A stretch of DNA of 64,000 nt from JAPLDB01 sp964356415 (GCA_964356415.1 CAYHHK010000001.1:1-64000); one strand, 5' to 3'; counted from the first letter of the stretch, positions 26,158-35,887 are shown. Notes: a model not told the origin generated them from the sequence alone. Translations and numbers: made by a program.

Positions 26158-28455
26158 TCAATCTTGCTTTTGGTTATTATGTATTGCCCTTAAAACATTT
26201 TCCGGAGTGATTGGCAATTCAATAATGTCAATATTCAGTGCATCACAAATTGCATTTGCAATCGCAGCAGCAGTTGGAATAAGTGGGGCTTCACCAACGC
26301 CTTTGGCTCCGTAAGGGCCTTGTTTGTCGTTTGTTTCAACAGGGAAAAAGTGAATTTCGGGAATGTCGGGAGCTGTTGGAAGCTTGTAATTGTGAAAATT
26401 AGGATTCTGAATTATTCCTTCATGCATTATTAATTCCTCGGTGAGCGCATAACCAATTCCCTGCAGTATCCCTCCATGAATTTGTCCATCAAGCAACAGT
26501 GGATTGAGCACCTTTCCTACATCCTGTGCCACCCACACATTTATTACTTCCACATTTCCGGTATAGATATCTATTTCCACTTCTATTGCCTGTGATGCAA
26601 AGGCATATGTTCCCGAAACATTTCCTTTAAATTCTTTATCCTGGAATTGGCTGGTAGGTTCAAAAAAGTAGAATGCAAATGCAGGTTCATTCGGGTAGGA
26701 GAAATGCATTTCACGTACGACTTTATCCAATGCAATGCAATTTCCTGAGACATTTGATTTTATTTGTCCGTTTGTGAATTCCAATTCCGTCTCATCTGTA
26801 TCTAAAAGTTCTTGTGCTTTTTTTGTTAATTTTTCTTTCAGAATCTTTGTTGCGCCTAGCAGTGAATTGCCCGCAACAAAGCTGGTACGGGAAGCATGCA
26901 CCCCTACATCCCAGGGTTTCACGTCTGTATCTGTATTAATGACTTTTATTTTTTTTAGATCAATTCCTAATTCTTCTGATGCGATCATCGCTAATATTGT
27001 TTCTGATCCCTGGCCTATTTCATTAGATCCGGTAATGACTGTGCAATATCCATAAGGGTCGATTTTCAGAATTGTACCGCAGCCATCCGAACGGTAAATT
27101 TTTGCTCCACCTCCGACGTGAAGCATAGATGCATATCCTGTTCCTCGTTTAAATCGCTTTGGATTTTTCTTTTCCGTTTTGCAGTCTCCGACTTTTGATT
27201 TTTCAATAACTATTTCAAGACATTCCGTGAGACCGCAGGTTTCGAAATGCAGTCCTTGTCCTGTAATTTCACCTTGCTTATTTGAATTTAAGAGCCTGAT
27301 TTCTGCTTTACCCATTCCGATTTCTAAAGCTAGTAAATCAATCATCCGCTCCAGGGCGAAAGTTGCCTGTGGATTTCCATATCCCCTGAATGATCCGGCA
27401 AAGACATTGTTTGTATAAACAGCCGTAGCATTAAACTTGCAGGCAGGCATTTTATATAGAGATGAAAATGCCTGCATAATGACAAATGGAGTAGTGGCTC
27501 CCCAGGAAGTATAGGCACCATTGTCTTTAATAATATTTATTTCACGGAAAGTAAAGAGACCATTTCTATCGACCCCGGCTGTCAGGTCAATTATCATTGG
27601 CTGGCGGGTTGGAGATGCGATAAATTCTTCTTCCCGTGAATAAATTATCTGAACGGGTCTTCCCGTTTTCATTGAGAGTAAGGCACAGATCGGTTCAAAT
27701 GGGTACATGTCCAGTTTGCTTCCAAAGCCACCTCCGATTACCGGTTGAATAATCCTGATATCAGATGGATTCATTTTTAACGCATGTGCCATGTCTCGCT
27801 GATATAAAAAAGGAACCTGGGTAGAACTGTAAAGCAGAAGTTTCCCATCATTATTATTGTATGATGCCGTAATGTTACTGGTGCCTAAGCATGCGTGTGT
27901 CATCCGCGGCAGTGTAAATCTTCTGGAAACAATTTTTACGCTATTATTTTTCTCTTCTTCAAGATTCCCATGCTCATAGTGAAATTTTTCGGCTATATTT
28001 TTATGCTCAAATTTGGCATTACTGAATTTATTGATCTGTGGTGCATTTTCCTTTAGCGCATCAAATGGATTATAAATTCCTTTCCGAATTTTATATTTTA
28101 CCTTTATCAGTTTCAGGGCTTGCTTGGCAATTTCCCTGGTTTCAGCAGCAACAGCAGCAATTTCATCACGGATACAGTTCACTTCCCCCTTTTTTAAAAT
28201 GGGATGATCACGTTTATAGCTGATATTATTTGTGTCTGTATCATCTGCAGTGAGCACACATACGACTCCCGGAAGTTTTATTGCCTCTGAGATATCAATT
28301 GTAAATTCTGCCGTAGGATGTTCTGTACGTAGAATTGCCCCATAGAGCATATTTGTTAAAACTATATCGTGCCCATAAACGGCTTTTCCGGAAACACGGA
28401 TGTTGGCATCATGTTTTGGAATGGGTTTGCCAATAACTTTTAATTCTTTTTTCAT
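26158..28455 (-). CDS. Molybdenum subunit of molybdenum hydroxylase A, probable indoleacetate dehydrogenase
   Basis: 765 residues of the xanthine dehydrogenase/aldehyde oxidoreductase large-subunit family. Landmarks are GGGFGSK (241-247) binding the molybdopterin, the SFRGYGNPQ block, a GSNEIGQGSETILAM Moco loop, and the C-terminal KGVGEAP with the essential Glu at residue 722 that activates water on Mo. The enzyme inserts an oxygen atom from water into an N-heterocycle or aldehyde. In Azoarcus evansii a molybdenum dehydrogenase of this family begins anaerobic indoleacetate degradation by oxidising it to 2-oxo-indoleacetate. Here it lies in the same operon as the other counterparts of that pathway, so I assign the same reaction. 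The substrate itself is not readable from sequence; other N-heterocycles are possible. Confidence 0.88.
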   Translation of the reverse strand: MKKELKVIGKPIPKHDANIRVSGKAVYGHDIVLTNMLYGAILRTEHPTAEFTIDISEAIKLPGVVCVLTADDTDTNNISYKRDHPILKKGEVNCIRDEIAAVAAETREIAKQALKLIKVKYKIRKGIYNPFDALKENAPQINKFSNAKFEHKNIAEKFHYEHGNLEEEKNNSVKIVSRRFTLPRMTHACLGTSNITASYNNNDGKLLLYSSTQVPFLYQRDMAHALKMNPSDIRIIQPVIGGGFGSKLDMYPFEPICALLSMKTGRPVQIIYSREEEFIASPTRQPMIIDLTAGVDRNGLFTFREINIIKDNGAYTSWGATTPFVIMQAFSSLYKMPACKFNATAVYTNNVFAGSFRGYGNPQATFALERMIDLLALEIGMGKAEIRLLNSNKQGEITGQGLHFETCGLTECLEIVIEKSKVGDCKTEKKNPKRFKRGTGYASMLHVGGGAKIYRSDGCGTILKIDPYGYCTVITGSNEIGQGSETILAMIASEELGIDLKKIKVINTDTDVKPWDVGVHASRTSFVAGNSLLGATKILKEKLTKKAQELLDTDETELEFTNGQIKSNVSGNCIALDKVVREMHFSYPNEPAFAFYFFEPTSQFQDKEFKGNVSGTYAFASQAIEVEIDIYTGNVEVINVWVAQDVGKVLNPLLLDGQIHGGILQGIGYALTEELIMHEGIIQNPNFHNYKLPTAPDIPEIHFFPVETNDKQGPYGAKGVGEAPLIPTAAAIANAICDALNIDIIELPITPENVLRAIHNNQKQD

Positions 28456-28988
28456 TCTTCTTTGCTCAGTATTTCTTCTGCTGCGTCAATAATTTTTGTA
28501 TATCCTGTGCAACGGCAAAGATTACCTTCAAGCCATTTTTTAATTTCATTCCTTGAAGGTTTTTCATTTTTAATTTCGCCTGGAACGTGATGTGAATGTT
28601 CGCATTGATTCTGAAGTCCCTTTATCGTCATGGCCATTCCTGAAGTACAAAAACCGCATTGCACTGCACCATTCCGCACCATGGCGTCTTGTACTTCATC
28701 CAGTATTCCATTGGCTTTTGCCAAGCCTTCAATGGTTGTGATTTCTTTTCCATTTGCATTTACCGCTAAGTATAAACATGAATTAACAGGAGCTCCGTTT
28801 ACGAGTACTGTGCAGGCACCGCATTCCCCTTCATTACAGCCTGGCTTGGTTCCTTTTAGTTGAAAGTGGTCCCTGATTACGTCCAATAGTACTGTGGCCC
28901 CTTTCGGTTTGCAGGAAACATTTTCGCCATTGAGAATGAAATTGATTGGATAAAAAATATCTTCCCTTGTCAGAATTTTCTTTTTCAT
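28452..28988 (-). CDS. [2Fe-2S] subunit of molybdenum hydroxylase A
   Basis: 178 residues with both plant-type and helical [2Fe-2S] clusters of the xanthine dehydrogenase family. The first set of cysteines is C51, C56, C59 and C71 (CNEGECGACTVLVNG...SC). The second is C111, C114, C158 and C160 (CGFC, CRC). A loop of about 20 residues between the last two blocks (GLQNQCEHSHHVPGE) is longer than usual. It shuttles electrons from the Mo site to FAD. Its stop overlaps the Mo subunit start by 4 bases (ATGA), so the three subunits are co-translated. Confidence 0.92.
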   Translation of the reverse strand: MKKKILTREDIFYPINFILNGENVSCKPKGATVLLDVIRDHFQLKGTKPGCNEGECGACTVLVNGAPVNSCLYLAVNANGKEITTIEGLAKANGILDEVQDAMVRNGAVQCGFCTSGMAMTIKGLQNQCEHSHHVPGEIKNEKPSRNEIKKWLEGNLCRCTGYTKIIDAAEEILSKEE

Positions 28989-28995
28989 ATTAATC

Positions 28996-29601
28996 TTATT
29001 CCTGGCAGGCTTTTGCTATTTGGTTTATTCCCTGCCGGAATGCTTCCAGCGTTTTTTCTTTGTGATAATCAGCAACAGTATTTATAATGGCAGCTTCAAT
29101 TGTTGTTTTATTAAATGGAAATATTTTCATTCTTGTTGACCTTCCAAGCAAATAAACATTGTAAAGTACAGCATCAATATTTTTGGGAAAGTGATTGATG
29201 AATATTACCTCTTTGCATTGGGCACTGAGATAGTCGACAAATTCATTTATGTCAGGATATTGCGAAATTTGTGCATTCACGGAATAGGGTGCAATGCGGT
29301 TATTTCCAAAAATAACACTACTGTTTCTATGGAGATGAGAAATACAGCGTAGTGTTTCAAGTGGTTCAAGGCCGAAGAGAATATCAATATTGGATTTGCC
29401 GATGAATCCTGTGCTATGCATTCCTAATCCTATTCCTGCAGTTACGACTCCTCCTCTTTGGGAAAGTCCATGGATTTCACTAACATGAACAGGGATATTT
29501 GTTAGCATTGCAGCTTCTGCAATAATATTCGTGAGGTATACTATGCCTTGTCCGCCAACGCCGGCTATCAGTATTTTTATATTTTTAAATCCTTTTTTCA
29601 T
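28996..29601 (-). CDS. iorB: Indolepyruvate:ferredoxin oxidoreductase-type beta subunit
   Basis: 201 residues of the 2-oxoacid oxidoreductase gamma-domain type. The signs are IAGVGGQGIVYLT at the N-terminus (CoA/TPP-binding loop) and SEIHGLSQRGGVV, a hallmark of the IorB group. It pairs with the large subunit next door, whose stop lies 4 bases inside this start. The complex should decarboxylate an aryl-pyruvate with CoA to give the aryl-acetyl-CoA. With tryptophan-derived indolepyruvate the product is indoleacetyl-CoA. Confidence 0.9.
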   Translation of the reverse strand: MKKGFKNIKILIAGVGGQGIVYLTNIIAEAAMLTNIPVHVSEIHGLSQRGGVVTAGIGLGMHSTGFIGKSNIDILFGLEPLETLRCISHLHRNSSVIFGNNRIAPYSVNAQISQYPDINEFVDYLSAQCKEVIFINHFPKNIDAVLYNVYLLGRSTRMKIFPFNKTTIEAAIINTVADYHKEKTLEAFRQGINQIAKACQE

Positions 29602-32600
29602 TTTATTTCTGCAGGTTCAATTTCTTTTTCATTCACCATCTCCCATCGTATTGCATTATTGGGGCAGACATCAATGCACAAGCCACATAGGGTGCAGCGG
29701 TCATAATCAATTTTTACTTTACCATTTATTTTTATCATTGCAGGGCAACCGAAATTGTCTATGCAATGATTGCATTTCATGCATGCCTGAAAGAGATTAA
29801 ATTGTTCAACCTCACTTCTCAGGTTATTCTTATCAATAAGTTTCAATATTCGGGTTGATTGTGTGTCAACGCTATTCAATTTAGCAAGCGCTTTTTCGCC
29901 TTCATAATTGTATTTGTAATTCTCTAGCCATTTTCGTACGCCGACCGCAGCCAATTTGCCGGAGGCAATCGCACCAATTAAACTCATGTGATTACCTGAA
30001 GAAATATCGCCTGCAACAAATACATTTTTATATCCTGAATAGCCTTGCTCATTTTTAATTCTTCCCTGCATATCTATTTTTTCGCCACCGATTTTCTCGA
30101 AGGCCGTTTGCTCACTTTGTTGTCCTATTGCAGTAATTACATAGTCAAATTGCAGTTCCTGAAGGAAATTATTTCTGCTCTGGGAATGAAGACTAACTTC
30201 TATTACTCCCTTTTCTGAGAGCGAGCATTCTTTTATATAGCTATCATGTATAAAGGCAATTCCTTCAGAGATGGCATGCTTCACTTCTTCAATAAATGCA
30301 GGCATTGCTTCTTCAACTTCAATGCAGGACACAATAATTTTATTTCGAGGGTTCAGTCTTTTTGCAGACCTGGCGGCATCAATAGCGCTGTTCCCACCGC
30401 CAATAACAAGAATTGAAGCTCCGTCTAGGTTCCCTTCTGAAATAGATGGGCTATCACCAAATGGAATCTTATTTGTATTCAGGGCCTTTAAAAAGGAAAG
30501 CGCATCAAGCCATTTCTCGGAAGGAAGGTTTTTCTCTACAGTTTCCAGCACTTTGGAATTGCCAAATCCGATGGCGAGAATTATTGAATCGAAATCAGCG
30601 GTATGGTTTTCAAGTGTAAAATCCCTTCCAAGTGATTTATTAAAATGAAATTTTACTCCCATTTCATTTAGTTGCATGATTTCAAAATCGTAACCTTTTT
30701 TATCCATTCTGAAATCAGGAATAGCATAGGTTATCATCCCTCCCGCTTTATTTTCTTTATCAAAAATCTCAACATTATATCCTGCCTGAACCAAATCATA
30801 GGCAGCACTTAAACCTGCCGGACCTGCACCGATAATTGAGATTGATTTATTTTTCTTCGTAGCATTTTTAACCCTGGATTTTGGAACTGAGAAATCATGA
30901 AAGTTTGCATCAATGGCGGAAACAAATTTCTTCAATGCCTTGACAGGTACTACCTCCTGATTGTTTGAGAATAATTCGCATGGACGGTGACAAATATCTC
31001 CGCAAGTTTTTGCAAATAGCATTTTGTCTCTTACAACCTCTATAGCCGATTGGTAGTCCCCTTCTAGGATTGAATTAAAAAATCCGTGATTGCAAATATT
31101 GGCGGGGCACAATTGTTCATCTCCTGAAATTGAAATATCAGCAAAGAGTTTGGCACGCGCACGCGACAAATTATTTTTCGGTGCATAGCACCGTGAGCAT
31201 GCAAGTGACAAATCCTCATGATTTGAACAAGAATTGCAGAGATTTTCATCCACTACAATTTTCATTTTTTTATCAATTTTCTCTTTGAAATCAGGAAGAA
31301 ATATGCATGGTGCTTTTGAAATGACCACGGAAACTCCGTTGTATGACATGGCTTTATTAAGTTTCGTAAAGCCATCACGGATGCTGAAAGGATTAAAAGT
31401 TTCCACGACCTCAATCCCAAGGCCCTTGAGTATCGGAGCAATATCAATTTCATGATATTTTGGCAAATGCTGGGAAGCTCCCGGATGTGACTGATGTCCT
31501 GTCATGCCTATGGTCCGATTGTCGAATATCACCACTAGAATATTGGCGCGCGTGTAAACAGCGTTAACCAAAGCAACAAGACCGGAATGAAAAAAGGTTC
31601 CATCACCAAGCAATGCCACCACTTTTTTACTTTGATTCCGTGAGTGAAATGCTTGATACAACCCTTGTGCCATAGAAATGCTCATTCCCATGTGGTTGAT
31701 GGTGTCGATCATTTTAAGAGGAGGGAGCGCACCAAGGCCAAAACAGCCAATATCACCACACATTAATAGTTCACTTTGTTCCCGTGGAATTACAAGTTTC
31801 AGCAAGTAAAAAGTGGCTCGGTGCGGGCAACCGGAGCATAAGACAGGGGGGCGGAGCGGAATATTTTGAATGTATTTTTCTGAATTTTCCAGTGGATATT
31901 TTCCTTTTTTGCCAAATGAAATACCCAGGAAATCTTCAAGAGTCTTGGTAACAATATCAATGGTGAATTCCCCTACAGAGACAAGTTCAGAGTATCCTTT
32001 GCCGAAAATTTCAATTTTAATTTTATTTTTTTGTGCAAGTGCCCTCACAGCATTTTCAATAAACGGGTCTAATTCTTCAAGGATGAGAATTCTCTTGAAA
32101 TTTAATTTCAGGAAGTCCAGAACCATTGCTTCAGGGAACGGATGAATCATTCCCAGTGAAAGGACATTTACTTTATTTTCAATTTTTTGGAAATAAATAA
32201 TTTCATTGAGATAGGAGGTGCCGGCACCGCTTGTGATAATACCTAATTTTGCTTTCCCGGATTTTGGTGACCAACTGCTGCTTTCTATGAGAAGATTTTG
32301 TACAGGTTTACTTTTCAGTTTATCAAGAAGCCGGGAATGCGCAGCAGAAGTGCGGGCCGGAATATTGATGTGCTCTGGTATGCGGTCAAACCCGGCAGCA
32401 TGATTTTCAGCAATTATTTTACCATATGAAATAACACTTCTCGAGTGTGAAACACGTGTTGTTGTGCGGACGATGACAGGAAGTTTTATTTCTGCAGACA
32501 GCTGAAATGCTTGTTTGGTCATCTGGATTGCTTCAGCAGGTGTTGATGGATTTAAAACAGGAACAGAAGCCATTGGGCCCCAGTATCTGGAATCTTGTTC

Positions 32601-33035
32601 ATTGGAACTGGAGTGACATCCGGGATCATCACAAACAATAATCACAAGCGGTGCCATGATCGTTTGATAAGGAATGCTCATGAGTGCATCACAGGCGACA
32701 TTCATCCCAACATTTTTCATAATGCACATTGCACTCAGGTGACCGATTGAATATGCAATTGCTTTTTCGAGTGCTATTTTTTCATTGATACTGTATTCAA
32801 AATAAATTTTATGAGCTGATTGTTCAAAGTATTTTGCTGCATTTTCAGATTTATTCTGAAATTCATTTACAAATTTGAATACCTCCGAAATTTCTGTTGA
32901 AGGAGTACCGGGATAAGCGAAAACTCCGTCAACTCCGGCTTCAATCGCCCCACGGGCAATTGCCACATTTCCCATCACACAGCGCTTTTGTGGCTCATCG
33001 AATGATGTAAGTATATCTATGGTTTGCCTTAGCAT
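29598..33035 (-). CDS. iorA: Indolepyruvate oxidoreductase alpha subunit fused to a GltD-like FAD/NAD module and ferredoxin domain
   Basis: A fusion of 1145 residues. Residues 1-590 are IorA-like: TPP-binding pyrimidine half (GVFAYPGTPSTEISE), CSGCPHRATFY at 400-410 and the TPP/Mg block GDGTFFHSG to NRTIG (477-510). Residues 600-690 resemble the N-terminal Fe-S domain of GltD-type proteins (CNSC, CSRC, CPANICNHG, CGDICHRPCE). Residues 731-1035 are an FAD/NAD(P) two-domain reductase: GAGPAGLSAAYDLV (737-750), GGGNSAIDAAR (879-889), VFVAGDISSG (1006-1015). Residues 1085-1124 carry a two-[4Fe-4S] ferredoxin domain (CMKCNHCIDNFGC, CTLCGLCIDVC). Ordinary IorA (about 600-650 residues) lacks the middle module. 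The fusion suggests direct electron flow to NAD(P)+, as in phenylglyoxylate:NAD oxidoreductase with its separate PadH subunit. Reaction: indolepyruvate, CoA to indoleacetyl-CoA, CO2. Confidence 0.88.
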   Translation of the reverse strand: MLRQTIDILTSFDEPQKRCVMGNVAIARGAIEAGVDGVFAYPGTPSTEISEVFKFVNEFQNKSENAAKYFEQSAHKIYFEYSINEKIALEKAIAYSIGHLSAMCIMKNVGMNVACDALMSIPYQTIMAPLVIIVCDDPGCHSSSNEQDSRYWGPMASVPVLNPSTPAEAIQMTKQAFQLSAEIKLPVIVRTTTRVSHSRSVISYGKIIAENHAAGFDRIPEHINIPARTSAAHSRLLDKLKSKPVQNLLIESSSWSPKSGKAKLGIITSGAGTSYLNEIIYFQKIENKVNVLSLGMIHPFPEAMVLDFLKLNFKRILILEELDPFIENAVRALAQKNKIKIEIFGKGYSELVSVGEFTIDIVTKTLEDFLGISFGKKGKYPLENSEKYIQNIPLRPPVLCSGCPHRATFYLLKLVIPREQSELLMCGDIGCFGLGALPPLKMIDTINHMGMSISMAQGLYQAFHSRNQSKKVVALLGDGTFFHSGLVALVNAVYTRANILVVIFDNRTIGMTGHQSHPGASQHLPKYHEIDIAPILKGLGIEVVETFNPFSIRDGFTKLNKAMSYNGVSVVISKAPCIFLPDFKEKIDKKMKIVVDENLCNSCSNHEDLSLACSRCYAPKNNLSRARAKLFADISISGDEQLCPANICNHGFFNSILEGDYQSAIEVVRDKMLFAKTCGDICHRPCELFSNNQEVVPVKALKKFVSAIDANFHDFSVPKSRVKNATKKNKSISIIGAGPAGLSAAYDLVQAGYNVEIFDKENKAGGMITYAIPDFRMDKKGYDFEIMQLNEMGVKFHFNKSLGRDFTLENHTADFDSIILAIGFGNSKVLETVEKNLPSEKWLDALSFLKALNTNKIPFGDSPSISEGNLDGASILVIGGGNSAIDAARSAKRLNPRNKIIVSCIEVEEAMPAFIEEVKHAISEGIAFIHDSYIKECSLSEKGVIEVSLHSQSRNNFLQELQFDYVITAIGQQSEQTAFEKIGGEKIDMQGRIKNEQGYSGYKNVFVAGDISSGNHMSLIGAIASGKLAAVGVRKWLENYKYNYEGEKALAKLNSVDTQSTRILKLIDKNNLRSEVEQFNLFQACMKCNHCIDNFGCPAMIKINGKVKIDYDRCTLCGLCIDVCPNNAIRWEMVNEKEIEPAEIK

Positions 33036-33036
33036 T

Positions 33037-34239
33037 TCAGATTATATTTTCAGTCTTTAAAAGTTGTATCTCTGACTCTGTCAATCCGCATTCTTTTAGA
33101 ATAACTGTATTGTGTTCTCCAAGTCTTGGAGAACATTGCAGTAAAAAATTTGTTTTCTGCAAATATTCTGTAGTAAATGAGGGTGGGGCAAGTTTAGCTT
33201 CCTCACCATTTGGCAGTTTTGTTTTAATAATTGCGTTCTTCACATATTCAAGAGCTGCAACTTCCTTTATAGAGTTTACAGGTGCAACCGAGAGATTCAG
33301 TGACAAGCACAGATCACTAAATGTTTTTGTTGTGAATTTTTTTGTGAGTTCGCCAATTTCATGATATATTATCTCCTTCTCTTTCATGCGGCCTTCATTA
33401 GTCCTCCATGCAGGCTTGGAAAGGGAAACCTCGCCCATTTGAGGATGTGAAGCGAATTTTTCCCATTGCGAATCATTTCCAATTGCCAGATAAACAAAGC
33501 CATCCAGTGTAGGGTACACATTGCATGGAATAAAACTGCGATGCTCGTTTCCGCTCCTTTGGAAAAGTTCATTGTCATTTTTCACAAAGTTCAGTTGCGG
33601 AAGCGTTGTGATGAGCCAGCTTGCAGCGCATTGAGCCATTGAAATATTTATTTCCTTTCCACCGGTATTATTTTCCAGCAAGGCTAAAATTATCTGTGCG
33701 AATGCTTCATCACCGGCTTTCAGATCGATGATTGGAATTCCACAGGGAACCGGAATTCTATCAGGTTCGCCTGTAAGAAAGGTATATCCAAGCAATGCCT
33801 GCAATGCAGGGTCGTAGCCGGCACGACCCGGATAATCTGGACCCAATGCAGAAATTCCACACCAGATCAAATCCGGATTGGCAATTTTTAAACCGGCAAA
33901 GTCAATTCCGAGTTGAGCGTATCGCATCGGGAGCGTATTACACATAAAGATATCCGCATTCAATTCACGAATGATCCTCTTCAGCAGGTCTTGTCCTTTT
34001 TTCTTTTTCAGATTTATTGTTATGGCTTCTTTTCCTGCATTGGGAGCGATATAATAGGAGTGCAAGTCAGGAAACCCCAGGTCAGCGCCAATGTATCTGT
34101 TGGGGTCACCGGCATTTTCAGTTCCTTCGGCAGGAGTCTCAATGCGTATTACCCTCCAGCCCAACTGAACAAAGCGCTGTGTGGCGTATGGCAATGCCAG
34201 CGCCTGTTCCAGTGATAATATTGTTTTTCTTTTCAGCAT
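33037..34239 (-). CDS. Class III (CaiB/BaiF) CoA-transferase, probable (2-aminophenyl)succinate CoA-transferase
   Basis: 400 residues of the formyl-CoA transferase family. The catalytic aspartate is D172 in IPIIDLKAGDEA, which forms the acyl-enzyme anhydride. Other landmarks are GWRVIRIETPAEGT near the N-terminus and RYIGADLGF. In Aromatoleum aromaticum, IaaL is a class III CoA-transferase that activates (2-aminophenyl)succinate, the ring-opened product of indoleacetate, for the B12 mutase. The neighbours here are that mutase and the indolepyruvate oxidoreductase. The CoA donor could be succinyl-CoA or, attractively, the indoleacetyl-CoA made by the IOR. No CoA ligase was seen in the window. 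Confidence 0.8.
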   Translation of the reverse strand: MLKRKTILSLEQALALPYATQRFVQLGWRVIRIETPAEGTENAGDPNRYIGADLGFPDLHSYYIAPNAGKEAITINLKKKKGQDLLKRIIRELNADIFMCNTLPMRYAQLGIDFAGLKIANPDLIWCGISALGPDYPGRAGYDPALQALLGYTFLTGEPDRIPVPCGIPIIDLKAGDEAFAQIILALLENNTGGKEINISMAQCAASWLITTLPQLNFVKNDNELFQRSGNEHRSFIPCNVYPTLDGFVYLAIGNDSQWEKFASHPQMGEVSLSKPAWRTNEGRMKEKEIIYHEIGELTKKFTTKTFSDLCLSLNLSVAPVNSIKEVAALEYVKNAIIKTKLPNGEEAKLAPPSFTTEYLQKTNFLLQCSPRLGEHNTVILKECGLTESEIQLLKTENII

Positions 34240-34241
34240 TC

Positions 34242-35864
34242 TTAAAAGAAAATAGGCTCTGAATATTCTCCATAAACCTCTTTCAGCACGCCAACTATTT
34301 CTCCCACCGTAGCATACTCTTTTACTGCTAAAATAATGGATGGCATTAGGTTGACGTTTTTCATTGCATCTTCCTTAATTACTTGTAAAATTAGTTTCAC
34401 TTTCTCATTGTTTCTTTCAGCCCTTCTCATTTTCAATTTCTCCAACTGTTTTTCGGCCGCCTTTTCATTGTAGGGATGGAATTCTACTGAGTGATTTTCT
34501 TCTTCTTTGCGATAGCAGTTCACTCCCACTTTTAGGATTTTGCCGTCTTGCATTGCCTTTTCCCGCACGTATGCCTGGTGGGAGACAACTTCCTGAATTT
34601 TACCCGTCGTAATTGCATTGATCATACCTCCCCACTTTTCCACTTCTTTCATGGAGTCCCGAATGGCATTTTCAAATTGATTTGTAAGTGTTTCTACATA
34701 GAAGGAGCCACCAAGTGGATCCACAGTATCACAAACACCCACTTCATGAATTAAAATCTGCATTGTGCGAAGTGCAATCTCTGCAGCTTTCTCAGTTGGA
34801 ATGGTGAAGGCTTCATCATAGGTGCAGATTGCCATTGTCTGTGTTCCGGATAAAGCGCTGACGAGTGCGTAATATGCAGAGCGGGCAATGTTGTTTTCAG
34901 GTTGCTCCTTTGTTAGTCCGGCTCCACCTCCCCCGGCAATCATTCGTAACCAGCACGATTCATCTCTTTTAGCTTTGTATTCGTCGTGCATAATTTTGGC
35001 CCATAATCTTCTGCCGGCCCGGAATTTTGCAATCTGTTCAAATAAATTCCCATAAATATCAAAATTGTACGAAAGCCGGGAAGCAAATTCGTCAATGTCA
35101 ATCCCGCGTTTGATTGTTTCATCGGAATAGGCTTTTGCAATGCAGAATGCATATGCCATTTCCTGAACGGGATCTGCCCCGGATTCACGAATGTGATAAC
35201 CACATACACTCACAGGAGAATATTTCGGAACATTTTTTGCACAGTATTCAATGGTATCAACAACCAGTTTCACACTTTTATCCACTGGAAAGATCCATGT
35301 TCCTCGTCCGATAAATTCCTTGAGTATATCATTCTGCGCTGTGCCTCTGAGATTTTTTAAATCATACCCTTTTTTTTCTGCCAGGGCGAAATACATAGCC
35401 ATGAGGACAATCGCGGAACCATTAATTGTCATTGACACAGTTATTTTATTTAGGTCAATTCCACTAAAGGCAATTTCAAAATCTTCTAATGTATCAATTG
35501 CCATACCCACCCTTCCAACTTCACCGAGTGCCCGCGGATCATCAGAATCAAGTCCACACTGGGTTGATAAATCAAAAGCCACATTCAGACCGGTTTGCCC
35601 GTTTTTGATCAGGAAGTGAAAGCGCTCATTTGTTTCTTCCGGTGAAGCAAATCCGGCATACTGCCGAATTGTGAATGGGCGCTTGCGGTACATCAGCGGG
35701 TGGATACCACGTGTGAAAGGATATTGTCCCGGAAGTTCTTCGTTTTCGTTTGGGCTCTTCCCATATACGTCTGAGAAGGTGTATACAGGTTTCACCTCAA
35801 AGCCTGATTCAAGGAATACTTTATTTATCTCTTCTTTTTTCTTTTTGTTTTCGACCTGCTCCAT
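34242..35864 (-). CDS. B12-dependent acyl-CoA mutase, large (substrate) subunit
   Basis: 540 residues of the methylmalonyl-CoA mutase catalytic (TIM barrel) part, without the B12-binding domain, which is separate (35888-36268). Landmarks are YPFTRG, TIRQYAGFASPEETN, VAFDLSTQ, GTAQNDILKEF, and SGADPVQEMAYAF. Residues that bind the substrate carboxylate in methylmalonyl-CoA mutase (Tyr89 and Arg207 of the Propionibacterium enzyme) appear here as H55 (RGIHPLMY) and K199 (KSVKL), so the substrate is probably not methylmalonyl-CoA. In indoleacetate degradation, IaaGH converts (2-aminophenyl)succinyl-CoA to (2-aminobenzyl)malonyl-CoA. The position next to the CoA-transferase and a dehydrogenase that could decarboxylate the malonyl product fits this. 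Confidence 0.85.
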   Translation of the reverse strand: MEQVENKKKKEEINKVFLESGFEVKPVYTFSDVYGKSPNENEELPGQYPFTRGIHPLMYRKRPFTIRQYAGFASPEETNERFHFLIKNGQTGLNVAFDLSTQCGLDSDDPRALGEVGRVGMAIDTLEDFEIAFSGIDLNKITVSMTINGSAIVLMAMYFALAEKKGYDLKNLRGTAQNDILKEFIGRGTWIFPVDKSVKLVVDTIEYCAKNVPKYSPVSVCGYHIRESGADPVQEMAYAFCIAKAYSDETIKRGIDIDEFASRLSYNFDIYGNLFEQIAKFRAGRRLWAKIMHDEYKAKRDESCWLRMIAGGGGAGLTKEQPENNIARSAYYALVSALSGTQTMAICTYDEAFTIPTEKAAEIALRTMQILIHEVGVCDTVDPLGGSFYVETLTNQFENAIRDSMKEVEKWGGMINAITTGKIQEVVSHQAYVREKAMQDGKILKVGVNCYRKEEENHSVEFHPYNEKAAEKQLEKLKMRRAERNNEKVKLILQVIKEDAMKNVNLMPSIILAVKEYATVGEIVGVLKEVYGEYSEPIFF

Positions 35865-35887
35865 TTGAATTATCTGGTATTAATTAT

